Positions 45,531-55,709 of a stretch of DNA of 64,000 nucleotides are shown here, in pieces. Each line of letters begins with the position of its first letter. Position 1 is the first letter of the stretch. The stretch is from Nemertoderma westbladi (Eukaryota; Xenacoelomorpha; Nemertodermatida; Nemertodermatidae): contig JAUCBJ010000517.1 in NCBI GenBank assembly GCA_032718475.1, forward strand, positions 22,948-86,947. Reading direction: 5' to 3'. The notes under the pieces were generated by a model. It saw only the letters and a list, made by a program, of their open reading frames with translations. It was not told the DNA's origin and did not search any database. The translations under genes were made by a program, and so were the position numbers.

Positions 45531-46379
45531 CTGAAACATAGTTAGTAGATTCACAGTTGTAGACCTACAACAGTAGTGGTCGTTTGTGGGGGCCTCAGTG
45601 CAAGACGACCGGTAGGCCTACCACTATTTTAAACCGCTGTCTAGTCACCCTCTAGCGGGAGATTGGAGAACTACTGAACCAAAAGTTTGGTTCAATTTCA
45701 TCAAAGTATGACGGAGTTATTAGCCTTCAAACAAGTGCCGACAGACAGACCGATCCGTAACTAATTTACATGTAAATAAGTAACAAAACGAATTTATAGT
45801 TCCAATGCATGCGAATTTCGTCGGTATTGCATGTTGGGAACTAAGTACACAATACAATATGCTAAACAAGTATACCTCAATGGAATTTAGAAAATAAATA
45901 TCTCCTACTGTTGTATCGGATGCTATAAATGTACAAATTATTGAGAATTGTTGTAGTACATCCTTCGAGTTGCTTTAGACAATTGTAATGGTCGGTTGAG
46001 GGTGTTTAAGAGTCTATGTAACTATAAGTGGTACCAACACAGTTGCGTTTCGGTTTATTAAAGCAGGTTTCGTTCGTTGTTGTAGTCGGTGCAATAAACA
46101 AATAAACGACAATAATAACATTATATATCATGATGCTTTACTGTTACAGTATTGTGATTGTGCTTGTTCTATCTGTATCATTTGAGGATTCAAGAATTGA
46201 AGTTACAATTAATATTATTGTAGCACTATTACAGTAGCCTTCAGGTACTGTAAGGCTACTACTACTGTACTAATAATAGAGGTTAACTGTCACTTGCCCA
46301 ATGAGATAGTTTCCCAATAAAAATCACACGAGAAATATTCCCTATAGGTCACTTTCCCAATATGCCGCATAACTTCACT
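45531..46379. other. EGFR intron 1, left part, non-coding
   Basis: Contains one copy of a dispersed element near 45640-45770 (AGTTTGGTTCAATTTCATC, ending in GACAGACAGACC), related to 24080-24180. Nothing else recognised. Confidence 0.45.
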
Positions 46380-49135
46380 ATATTGTTGGGGCGCCAAGGA
46401 CAGTAGTGTGTATTGTTGTGGCGCCAAGGACAGTAGTGTGTATTGTTGGGGCGGCAATGGCAGTAGTGTGTATTGTTTGGGAGCCAAGGGCAGTAGTGTG
46501 TATTGTTGGGGCGCCAAGGACAGTAGTGTGTATTGTTGGGGCGCCAAGGACAGTAGTGTGTATTGTTGGGGCGCCAAGGACAGTAGTGTGTATTGTTGGG
46601 GTGCCAAGGCCAGTAGTGTGTATTGTTGGGGCGCCAAGGGCAGTAGTGTGTATTGTTTGGGAGCCAAGGGCAGTAGTGTGTATTGTTGGGGCGCCAAGGG
46701 CAGTAGTGTGTATTGTTGGGGCGGCAAGGACAGTAGTGTGTATTGTTGGGGCGCCAAGGGCAGTAGGCATAGTGTGTATTGTTGGGGCGGCAAGGACAGT
46801 AGTGTGTATTGTTGGGGCGCCAAGGGCAGTAGTATGTATTGTTGGGGCGGCAAGGGCAGTAGTGTGTATTGTTGGGGCACCAAGGGCAGTAGTTTGTATT
46901 GTTGGGGCGGCAAGGGCAGTAGTGTGTATTGTTGGGGCACCAAGGGCAGTAGGCATAGTGTGTATTGTTGGGGCGGCAATGACAGTAGTGTGTATTGTTG
47001 GGGCGCCAAGGACAGTTGTGTGTATTGTTGGGGCGGCAAGGGCAGTAGTGTGTATTGTTGGGGCACCAAGGGCAGTAGGCATAGTGTGTATTGTTGGGGC
47101 GGCAATGACAGTAGTGTGTATTGTTGGGGCGCCAAGGACAGTTGTGTGTATTGTTGGGGCGCCAAGGGCAGTAGGAATAGTGTGTATTGTTGGGGCGGCA
47201 AGGACAGTAGTGTGTATTGTTTGGGAGCCAAGGGCAGTAGTGTGTATTGTTGGGGCGCCAAGGGCAGTAGTGTGTATTGTTGGGGTGCCAAGGGCAGTAG
47301 TGTGTGTGTATTGTTTGGGGCGCCAAGGACAGTAGTGTGTATTGTTGGGGCGCCAAGGGCAGTAGTGTGTATTGTTGGGTTGCCAAGGCCAGTAGTGTGT
47401 ATTGTTGGGGCGCCAAGGGCAGTAGTGTGTATTGTTTGGGAGCCAAGGGCAGTAGTGTGTATTGTTGGGGCGCCAAGGGCAGTAGTGTGTATTGTTGGGG
47501 CGCCAAGGCCAGTAGTGTGTATTGTTGGGGCGGCAAGGACAGTAGTGTGTATTGTTGGGGCGCCAAGGACAGTAGTGTGTATTGTTGGGGCGGCAAGGGC
47601 AGTAGGCATAGTGTGTATTGTTGGGGCGGCAAGGACAGTAGTGTGTATTGTTGGGGCGCCAAGGGCAGTAGTATGTATTGTTGGGGCGGCAAGGGCAGTA
47701 GTGTGTATTGTTGGGGCACCAAGGGCAGTAGGCATAGTGTGTATTGTTGGGGCGCCAAGGGCAGTAGGCATAGTGTGTATTGTTGGGGCGGCAAGGACAG
47801 TAGTGTGTATTGTTGGGGCGCCAAGGGCAGTAGTATGTATTGTTGGGGCGGCAAGGGCAGTAGTGTGTATTGTTGGGGCACCAAGGGCAGTAGGCATAGT
47901 GTGTATTGTTGGGGCGGCAATGACAGTAGTGTGTATTGTTGGGGCGCCAAGGGCAGTAGTATGTATTGTTGGGGCGGCAAGGGCAGTAGTGTGTATTGTT
48001 GGGGCACCAAGGGCAGTAGGCATAGTGTGTATTGTTGGGGCGCCAAGGGCAGTAGGCATAGTGTGTATTGTTGGGGCGGCAAGGACAGTAGTGTGTATTG
48101 TTGGGGCGCCAAGGGCAGTAGTATGTATTGTTGGGGCGGCAAGGGCAGTAGTGTGTATTGTTGGGGCACCAAGGGCAGTAGGCATAGTGTGTATTGTTGG
48201 GGCGGCAATGACAGTAGTGTGTATTGTTGGGGCGCCAAGGACAGTTGTGTGTATTGTTGGGGCGCCAAGGGCAGTAGGAATAGTGTGTATTGTTGGGGCG
48301 GCAAGGACAGTAGTGTGTATTGTTTGGGAGCCAAGGGCAGTAGTGTGTATTGTTGGGGCGCCAAGGCCAGTAGTGTGTATTGTTGGGGCGGCAAGGGCAG
48401 TAGGAATAGTGTGTATTGTTGGGGCGGCAAGGACAGTAGTGTGTATTGTTTGGGAGCCAAGGGCAGTAGTGTGTATTGTTGGGGCGGCAAGGACAGTAGT
48501 GTGTATTGTTGGGGCGCCAAGGGCAGTAGGCATAGTGTGTATTGTTGGGGCGGCAAGGACAGTAGTGTGTATTGTTGGGGCGCCAAGGGCGGTAGTGTGT
48601 ATTGTTGGGGCGCCAAGGGCAGTAGTGTGTATTGTTGGGGCGCCAAGGGCAGTAGGCATAGTGTGTATTGTTGGGGCGGCAAGGACAGTAGTGTGTATTA
48701 TTGGGGCGGCAAGGACAGTAGTGTGTATTGTTTGGGCGCCAAGGGCAGTAGGCATAGTGTGTATTGTTGGGGCGGCAAGGACAGTAGTGTGTACTGTTGG
48801 GGCGCCAAGGACAGTAGTAGTGTGTATTGTTGGGGCGGCAAGGGCAGTAGTGTGTATTGTTGGGGCGGCAAGGACAGTAATGTGTATTGTTGGGGCGGCA
48901 ATGGCAGTAGTGTGTATTGTTTGGGAGCCAAGGGCAGTAGTGTGTATTGTTTGGGAGCCAAGGGCAGTAGTGTGTATTGTTGGGGCGGCAAGGACAGTAG
49001 TGTGTATTGTTTGGGAGCCAAGGGCAGTAGTGTGTATTGTTGGGGCGGCAGGGGCAGTAGTGTGTATTGTTGGGGCGGCAAGGGCAGTGGGTTTTGTTGG
49101 AGCGCTATGGGTATTGTTGGGGCTCTATGGGTATT
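46380..49135. repeat. Satellite 3: 30-bp array (36-bp variants)
   Basis: About 90 units of TATTGTTGGGGCGCCAAGG + GCAGTAGTGTG. Variants have GCGGCAAGG, GGAGCCAAGG or GGCACCAAGG cores, and a 36-bp form adds GGCATA. Because the period divides by three, all frames stay open for long distances on both strands. In EGFR intron 1. Confidence 0.97.
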
Positions 49136-49393
49136 GTTGGGGCAGAGATGGACACGGGCCGGGCCGGGCCGGGAAGGGCTTGGGCCGCATTCTAAACATT
49201 GGAAAGCCCGCTATTGTTGAATAATTATATTATCCAGTTAACAAAACACAATTAATATATTCAATTTTTGTTACATTTTTTTCACAAAATAAAATTAAAT
49301 ATCTATATTTATTTTCCTGAGGATTGTTTAAGATTTATTTTTGTCTTTGTTTAACTTTGTAATGTACCTTTTGCTTTTTTACAGACTCACATA

Positions 49394-50262
49394 CATTGTT
49401 GGGGCGCTATGGGTATTGTTGGGGCGCTATGGGTATTGGGTGTGGTTGGGGCGATATGGGTATTGTTGGGGTGCCATGAGTATTGTTGGGGCGCTATGTA
49501 TATTGTTGGGGCGCTATGGGTATTGTTGGGGCGCTATGGGTATTGTTGGGGCGCTATGGGTAGGCCTATTGTTGGGGCGCTATGGGTACTGGGTGTGGTT
49601 GAGGCGCTATGTGTATTGTTGGGGCGCTATGTGTATTGTTGGGGCGCTATGGGTGTTGTTGGGGCGCTATGGGTATTGTTGGGGCGCTATGGGTATTGTT
49701 GGGGCGCTATGGGTATTATTGGGGCGCTATGAATATTATTGGGGCGCTATGTATATTGTTGGGGCGCTATGTATATTGTTGAGGCGCTATGGGTATTGTT
49801 GGGGCGCTAAGGGTATTGTTGGGGCGCTATGGGTAGGCCTATTGTTGGGGCGCTATGGGTACTGGGTGTGGTTGAGGCGCTATGTGTATTGTTGGGGCGC
49901 TATGTGTATTGTTGGGGCGCTATGGGTGTTGTTGGGGCGCTATGGGTATTGTTGGGGCGCTATGGGTATTGTTGGGGCGCTATGGGTATTATTGGGGCGC
50001 TATGAATATTATTGGGGCGCTATGTATATTGTTGGGGCGCTATGTATATTGTTGAGGCGCTATGGGTATTGTTGGGGCGCTAAGGGTATTGTTGGGGCGC
50101 TATGGGTATTGTTGGGGCGCTATGGGTATTGTTGGAGCGCTATGGGTATTGTTGGGGCGCTATGGGTATTGTTGGGGCGCTATGGGTATTGTTGGGGCGG
50201 TGTGGGTATTGTTGGGGCGCTATGGGTATTGGTATTGGGTGTGGTTGGGGCGCCACAACCAT
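49394..50262. repeat. Satellite 4: 20-bp array, relative of satellite 3
   Basis: About 43 units of TATTGTTGGGGCGCTATGGG. A block of about 273 bp is duplicated (compare 49563 onward with 49836 onward, each starting AGGCCTATTGTTGGGGCGC). The first 15 bases match satellite 3's unit, and a few 20-bp units occur at the end of satellite 3 (49095-49140), so one probably arose from the other. Note the flank ACTCACATACATTG at 49384, similar to satellite 2. Confidence 0.95.
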
Positions 50263-50630
50263 TTATTTCGTTGTTGAGAATGTATAACCCGGTGAGAACA
50301 AGTTGCTGAATTTCGCAATATTATAAAGGCTACACTGACAAAAGTGAAAGTAACACATTGCCTTATGTCAATGAGGCAATTCTGCCGTGCAATGTAAAAA
50401 GACCGTAAGTCGCATTTTTCCAAAATTCACTTTTTCTGGGTCTAAAAAATGCGCTCTATCTAATGTTATAATCGAGAACACCGTATCTAATCTAGTTATC
50501 TATCTAATCTTTTAATGAAATTTACAGTCAACATATTCAATATCAAAAAGGTCATCACGGGTTGTTTGTGATTGTGATAAACAGTGTTGAGAATAGCTAT
50601 AGTTTAATGTAACAACCTTGTTCGACTAAC

Positions 50631-50864
50631 CTTAATCGAATTTAAGAAATCTAAAGGTTGATCTTCTGAGGGACGTAAACTCGTAATCTCAAGATTACCA
50701 ACGTATTCGCAACCTTTGTAATTACTCACTAACTTTTGGTACAGGTCGTAATTTGGGAAGGATAATCCATTGGATGTCCCCTCGCAGTCACAGTAAACCC
50801 CTACGGTTGCAACGACAAGTATTACAACCAATAAATGTCCGTATCGAATTCTAAAAGCAAACAT
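50631..50864 (-). CDS. EGFR: EGFR-family receptor, exon 1: signal peptide and start of first L domain
   Basis: ATG at 50864; 78 codons ending in phase 0 at AAG|GTTAGT. The N-terminus is a signal peptide (basic MFAFRIRYGH, then hydrophobic LLVVILVVATVGVYC). The mature part begins CEGTSNGLSFPN, close to the CxGT motif that opens EGFR/ErbB receptors, followed by YKGCEYVGNLEIT and LDFLNSIK, the first rungs of the L domain. EGFR-type receptors bind EGF-like ligands and signal through an intracellular tyrosine kinase. Exons 2-4 follow at 45530, 39164 and 29267 on the same strand with matching phases. Upstream promoter elements were not identified. Confidence 0.88.
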
Positions 50865-51150
50865 CCTAAACGAACTTCAATTATCGCCTTTCATCCATAT
50901 ACCGGTATACTAATATAGTTGGATATAATCCAGTTTAAAACACATCGTATGTTGCATTTGAGTAATGTAAATACGACTGAGGTCATTCAATTAAACATGA
51001 ATCAATTAATTATCGTTTGAGATGTATAGTACCCCACCCCCTATATGCAACTCAAGCAAGTACGTAAAGTACAAACCCATCAGTCACTGGGTGTTCTAAT
51101 AACGCAAAAAAATATTATCATTTAAATTGCTTAACACATTTTACAGCGCA

Positions 51151-51286
51151 AGGCCCGCCGCACACTAGAGATGCATCGAATTTCATTTTATACTGTATAT
51201 TGATAGCTTTTATGATATATATTTATTTTAATGTATATTTCAAATAATTTATTATGTATCTTGCATCTCTAATGTACGGCGGGCCT
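51151..51286. mobile_element. Small foldback MITE
   Basis: 136 bp with inverted ends AGGCCCGCCG plus TAGAGATGCA, interrupted by a few mismatches; the centre is AT-rich. No ORF. Confidence 0.7.
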
Positions 51287-53449
51287 ACCATGACATACCA
51301 CACAATCTATCCCATACCGCCCAACCCTACAACATATAACATTTAGGTCGCAGAGGTGTCTATTTCAATTTCACTTCAGTAAATCCATATTCTTCATTAA
51401 AACTAACAAACAGTTGTACAGTGAAATCTTTATGAAACTGAAACTTTTATTTTATTGTAAAACGCTGCAACAATGAAACCAAGCAACTATCACCCGTTAA
51501 CTCTAATTGTAATTATAATCAGTATAATCTAATCACACAACACGCGTCATAATTATAATATGTTAAGGACCCCTAATAGAGTACAGCGTCTATTGCATCA
51601 ATACATTATAAATTCAAATTTTCTAATAATTGCTTACAAAGAAATTTAATTTTTAACATAAAGAAAAGTATAGAAACATTGATCAACCCAATTGAATAAT
51701 TAATAATATTGTCAATAAATGAGTATAATTATTCGAATTAAATTATTGCAGTATAATTTCGATTTCCAAAATGAATGTTTTTGCTTCCGAAAGCAAAGCA
51801 ATTCCAAAAAGGGTTTATTTACAATTAATTGTGAAGTAGATGTTAAGCTAAAAATAAACGACAGTGATTCTGGACAAAAAGTTAAAGAAATAATAGACAC
51901 GTCAACACAAATTTATGAATGGTAAGTAAGGCGGGAGTAATTGAATTAATTGCTTAATTATTATTGACTTTATCAGATTGTAATTTATTAAGGGGTGGCT
52001 TTCCGGCTGGGGTATACGCTACTTGTCAGTGTAATCGCGATACATCTTGAATAAATAGACGAGATTTATTTCCCCCATTTAGATAAAATTAATTAGAACA
52101 TAAACGTTATGCAATCTTGGGACTGGATGAGTAATCCCATTGTTTGTTTGAGATAAAATAAATTATTAAGTTATATTAATTCTGTCGATGATTACCATTA
52201 TCCATAACAGATATCGAATTACTTGAAAACGTTCGTGGGGATATAAGTAATTAATCTAATAGCAAATGGTAGACGAGCGTATAGTCAGGTAAACCTAACT
52301 AAAATGTCTAAAGATATTTGAATAAATTAGAATGCCTTAAAATACTTAAATAAATAAAAACATACCTTATAATAGTTCTCATGACTTTTTGGAAATAACT
52401 CGTCCGATTTCGTGCCTAATCCGTGGCGGTCTAACTGCGGTAGAATACTAGATTTCCTTTCCCTATCTTAGAATTACTTTCCTATCTATCTTTAGTATTT
52501 AAACTTCTGTGAATGAAGTTGAGGTAGTTTCTGTAGTTACATTTACTTGGTTAATACCATCTCGCATACAACACTCCGGCTTCATAATATATTATTATAA
52601 AGTTTATGTATGAAGCTACCGTAGTAACTTTTGGACTCTATTCAATGAAGTTCCATACTCAGCTTACCGCTATCCTATATTGTTTCTCAGTGATTGAAGT
52701 TTAGTTGAGAAACTGAAACTTAACTTACAGATATATGTTTGTGATCACAAGTTACTTTTACCATACCCCGTTAAAGCTCTGGTCTTGGTATATGCCCCAA
52801 ACACAGGCACCTGGTTGGTCGATGTCACAAGCACATCTACCTGGTCTATGTCCCAAGGATATGCACCAATCACACCACATAGCGGGTAGAAATACGTTTT
52901 CCAATCTTTGAACGCCTTATGTCTCAGATGTATCTCAACGAAATTCAAACATTGTTACATATTTGGAATCCTTACAACGCAAGCTTTCTATTGATGTGAA
53001 AAAATTACGGCGAATGTGACCGCGATACGAAGGGGGCGATTTCGCAATTAAAGACACTTATGATAAATATTATAATATACTGATATAATATATGATAAAT
53101 ATTTGTATTGTATAAAAACAAGGGGTATCTGGGGGGTGGGTGTGTTACTGATAGATATTCATTGAGAAAAAACTAAAAAGTGTAGAATTATAATTCTGTT
53201 TGCTTCAAAAAAATAAATAATTGTGGTTGTAATGATGATGAGTCAAACCCACAACCAAAAAATAATGCACCAAATAATATAGAGTAGTCTACCTTTTAGA
53301 ACATTATAAGTATATATTGGTAGTAAAATATGTTCAATTTTCGAATAATATCAATGTGGGTTTCCTGTTTGGTAAACTACCAAACAGTTTTATAAAGTAC
53401 CATATTACACGCCCAAATTATGAACACATAGAAATAAGATTATATTAAA
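51287..53449. other. Intergenic; one orphan exon candidate
   Basis: Between EGFR exon 1 and CASP. Contains the candidate exon 51752-51921 and a dispersed motif at 52950-53006 (inverse of 39712-39765). Otherwise AT-rich without recognisable genes. Confidence 0.4.
51752..51921 (+). CDS. Orphan candidate exon, unknown protein
   Basis: 170 nt flanked by acceptor AATTATTGCAG and donor GAATG|GTAAGT, open in phase 0. The peptide starts YNFDFQNECFCFRKQSNS, continues GLFTINCEVDVKLKIND and ends STQIYEW. A C-x-C start followed by beta-strand-like sequence is reminiscent of NTR/TIMP-like domains, but I cannot assign it. No partner exon was found. Confidence 0.3.
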
Positions 53450-55363
53450 TTACTTGTGATGAAAAACCTTCATGTGTTCTGCGAACTGGTGTTCGCAGTC
53501 CAAGGAAATCTCGCGAATATCCGTCTGAGTGTAAGCGAGTTTATAGAGAACAAGAACCACCAGGAAGTGAAGTATAAGTGTATAAAAGAATGTCACTGTT
53601 CGCGGAATCTTATTGGAAAGAATAAACTGTCCGATACTGAAAGTAATTCGTTCGAACGGACTCATACTGGCGAAGCGTTTGTAGCGCTCGCGCTTGTTGA
53701 ACCTGGTGAAGGGGTTGAGTTTGTCCTCGTAGTCTTGGCTGTATTGTCGGGACGTGTCGTCCATATCGAGTTTAGTGTCGTCCTGCTTACCGGAGTAGGA
53801 CTGTAGGAAACGAACTTTCTCGTAGAGTTTAACGTTATCCTTTCGCATCGTTTCCACTTGTTGAACCATTGAGGAGACCTGAACCTCCAACTGTTTGTTC
53901 TGAACTTCGAGCTGCTGACAGCGGAGTTTAAACCGCTCCCGTTGACTGGAAACTATGCCAAACAAACTCTTGTTACCGACTTCGGGCTCGGCCTCTGTCT
54001 CCAGCACGGCGTTCTCTATAACCTCGGTGTGCTTGCTGGAAGGGTCGGCGGCGCCATCTGCCTCCGGCCTCCGGTACAACGTCTGCAGATTCTCCACATC
54101 CGCCTCCAACCTCGCTATCAACTCCTTCTGATCTCCTTCCAGTAGCTTCCCGCTCCTAACCTCGCCAGCCAACCTATCGGCCTGCTCTCTAAGCTCGGTC
54201 ACCTGTATCCGCAAGGTGGTCGCTTCACTCTGCAACCCTCGGTTCTTACCCATCAGCAGCCGCTCCAGACTCACGCCCTCATCCTCCCCTGGGAACTCCA
54301 ACGACTTTAACACATCGAGTTCTTCCCGAATCTCAGCGTAATCTCCCCGACTCTCTACAACCCTTCGCAGTCTCTCAACCTCCGACTCAGCTGCTAGCAG
54401 CTTCTCATTAATCTCACCAGTAGACACCTCGTTAGAGGTCCTCAGTAACTGACAATTAACAGTCTGTTGGGTTAACTCCTTCACTAACTCCGATATCCTT
54501 CGCTCCTTAGCAACCAACTCCTCCTGAACATCAACATCATCAACCGTCTCCACAACCTTCTCTTTGACTCTCTCCCCTACGCTTTCGAACTGCTTCTCTA
54601 GCTCTGCAACCCTCTGATTGGCTACCTCAAGATCCCACGCTAACAACCCAGCTTCAGACTCTTTGGCGTCCTTTTCATCATTATACTTTATCTCCAAATC
54701 GAACTTTTCCTTGGCCAACAGGTCTAGTTGGTTCTGCAACGACTTCACCTTATTATTGGCCTCGTTGACCTCTCTGTTGGACGTGTTAACCGCCTCTCTC
54801 GACCTTAACTCCTCCTTCTGATGACACCGAGTTAATTCCCTCTCTTTATCCCTAACAGCCGCCATTAATTCCCCCTCCTTCGATCCTTCCAGCTCATAGA
54901 TACGGCTATTCAGCGATGCTATGGTAACATCCTGGTTCCGTGCAGCAGACAGTTCAGTCTTAAGATCCGTAATGGTTTCTCTAAGATGTCCGTTTTCTAA
55001 TTCGATATCACCAACTCGTTGAAATCGTTTCTCTAAAGCCACTGCGTTCTCCAAAGAACGGACGGGATCCGGGGCATCTAATAGTCGTTTATAAACGTTT
55101 AACAGCGTGGTTTCGCCGTGTTTACAGCGTTTAGTTAGGGAATCGACTTCGCTTTGGAATGATTTAATTAGTGGCGCTAACTGCAAACACGCCTCCGGGT
55201 ATGCCTTCTTGAGATCCCGGCTCTGTTCTACGAGTTTCTTTCGAGATGCGTCGCTCTGATCCTGGCTTATTACCAAGTCGTCGACAAACGTGTCGAGTTC
55301 CTTTTGAAATGACGGCAAATTAAATAATCTCCAGAACTGAAGCATATCTTGAAATCCCGCCAT
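53450..55363 (-). CDS. CASP: Golgi membrane protein CASP (CUX1/CASP type), intronless
   Basis: 637 residues in one frame. Starts MAGFQDMLQFWRLFNLPSFQ and shares SRKKLVEQSRDLKKAYPE, APLIKSFQSEVDSLTKRCK and LLNVYKRLLDAPDPV with animal CASP. The middle is almost continuous coiled coil. The C-terminus has the CASP signature (SPFERITFSIGQFILSNK), then one membrane segment TVTFFYTLILHFLVVLVLYK at about residues 588-607, then a short lumenal tail. CASP is a tail-anchored golgin in retrograde Golgi traffic. In vertebrates it is an alternative product of CUX1; here there is no homeodomain nearby and no intron. Length is close to the usual 640-680 residues. Confidence 0.93.
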   Translation of the reverse strand: MAGFQDMLQFWRLFNLPSFQKELDTFVDDLVISQDQSDASRKKLVEQSRDLKKAYPEACLQLAPLIKSFQSEVDSLTKRCKHGETTLLNVYKRLLDAPDPVRSLENAVALEKRFQRVGDIELENGHLRETITDLKTELSAARNQDVTIASLNSRIYELEGSKEGELMAAVRDKERELTRCHQKEELRSREAVNTSNREVNEANNKVKSLQNQLDLLAKEKFDLEIKYNDEKDAKESEAGLLAWDLEVANQRVAELEKQFESVGERVKEKVVETVDDVDVQEELVAKERRISELVKELTQQTVNCQLLRTSNEVSTGEINEKLLAAESEVERLRRVVESRGDYAEIREELDVLKSLEFPGEDEGVSLERLLMGKNRGLQSEATTLRIQVTELREQADRLAGEVRSGKLLEGDQKELIARLEADVENLQTLYRRPEADGAADPSSKHTEVIENAVLETEAEPEVGNKSLFGIVSSQRERFKLRCQQLEVQNKQLEVQVSSMVQQVETMRKDNVKLYEKVRFLQSYSGKQDDTKLDMDDTSRQYSQDYEDKLNPFTRFNKRERYKRFASMSPFERITFSIGQFILSNKIPRTVTFFYTLILHFLVVLVLYKLAYTQTDIREISLDCEHQFAEHMKVFHHK

Positions 55364-55700
55364 GATTGATTATACTGTCAGACTGTAATGCGATCAATTG
55401 ATTTCTGCCGGTACTTGGGTAGGTAACTGGGTAACGTGCCAGGCAGGCCTACCGTATCGGTAACTAGCTGACTAGTTGCTAGTCAAGTACCTGAGTACGC
55501 TTTGCATGCCTGCATGCAGGACACCATGATGCATAACATTGCTACTGTGCTACCGCGTTACCGGACTGCCGGACCGTCTGACTTGTAAGGCACAAACAGT
55601 ATTGCAATACAAGGCCTGCGGCTGCCTAGTCTGTCTGTATCAGCTTCAGCTATCACTATGCACTACCACTAGGACTTCACAGTACCCACAGACCCAGCTA
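55364..55700. other. Non-coding upstream region of CASP
   Basis: No element recognised; several AGGCCT and ACCGG words. Confidence 0.4.
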
Positions 55701-55709
55701 CCACTGTAC

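Noticed and set aside
46290-49224. Open frames of 640-940 residues on both strands (repeats of IHTTALGAPT or SSVYCWGAKG type)
   Set aside because: They lie in a 30-bp tandem array; a period divisible by three without stops leaves frames open on both strands. The array is in an EGFR intron and has no start context, domain or codon bias.
49341-50309. 322-residue frame of WVLLGRYGYCWGAMG repeats
   Set aside because: Product of the 20-bp array; the same peptide appears in shifted frames. Not a gene.
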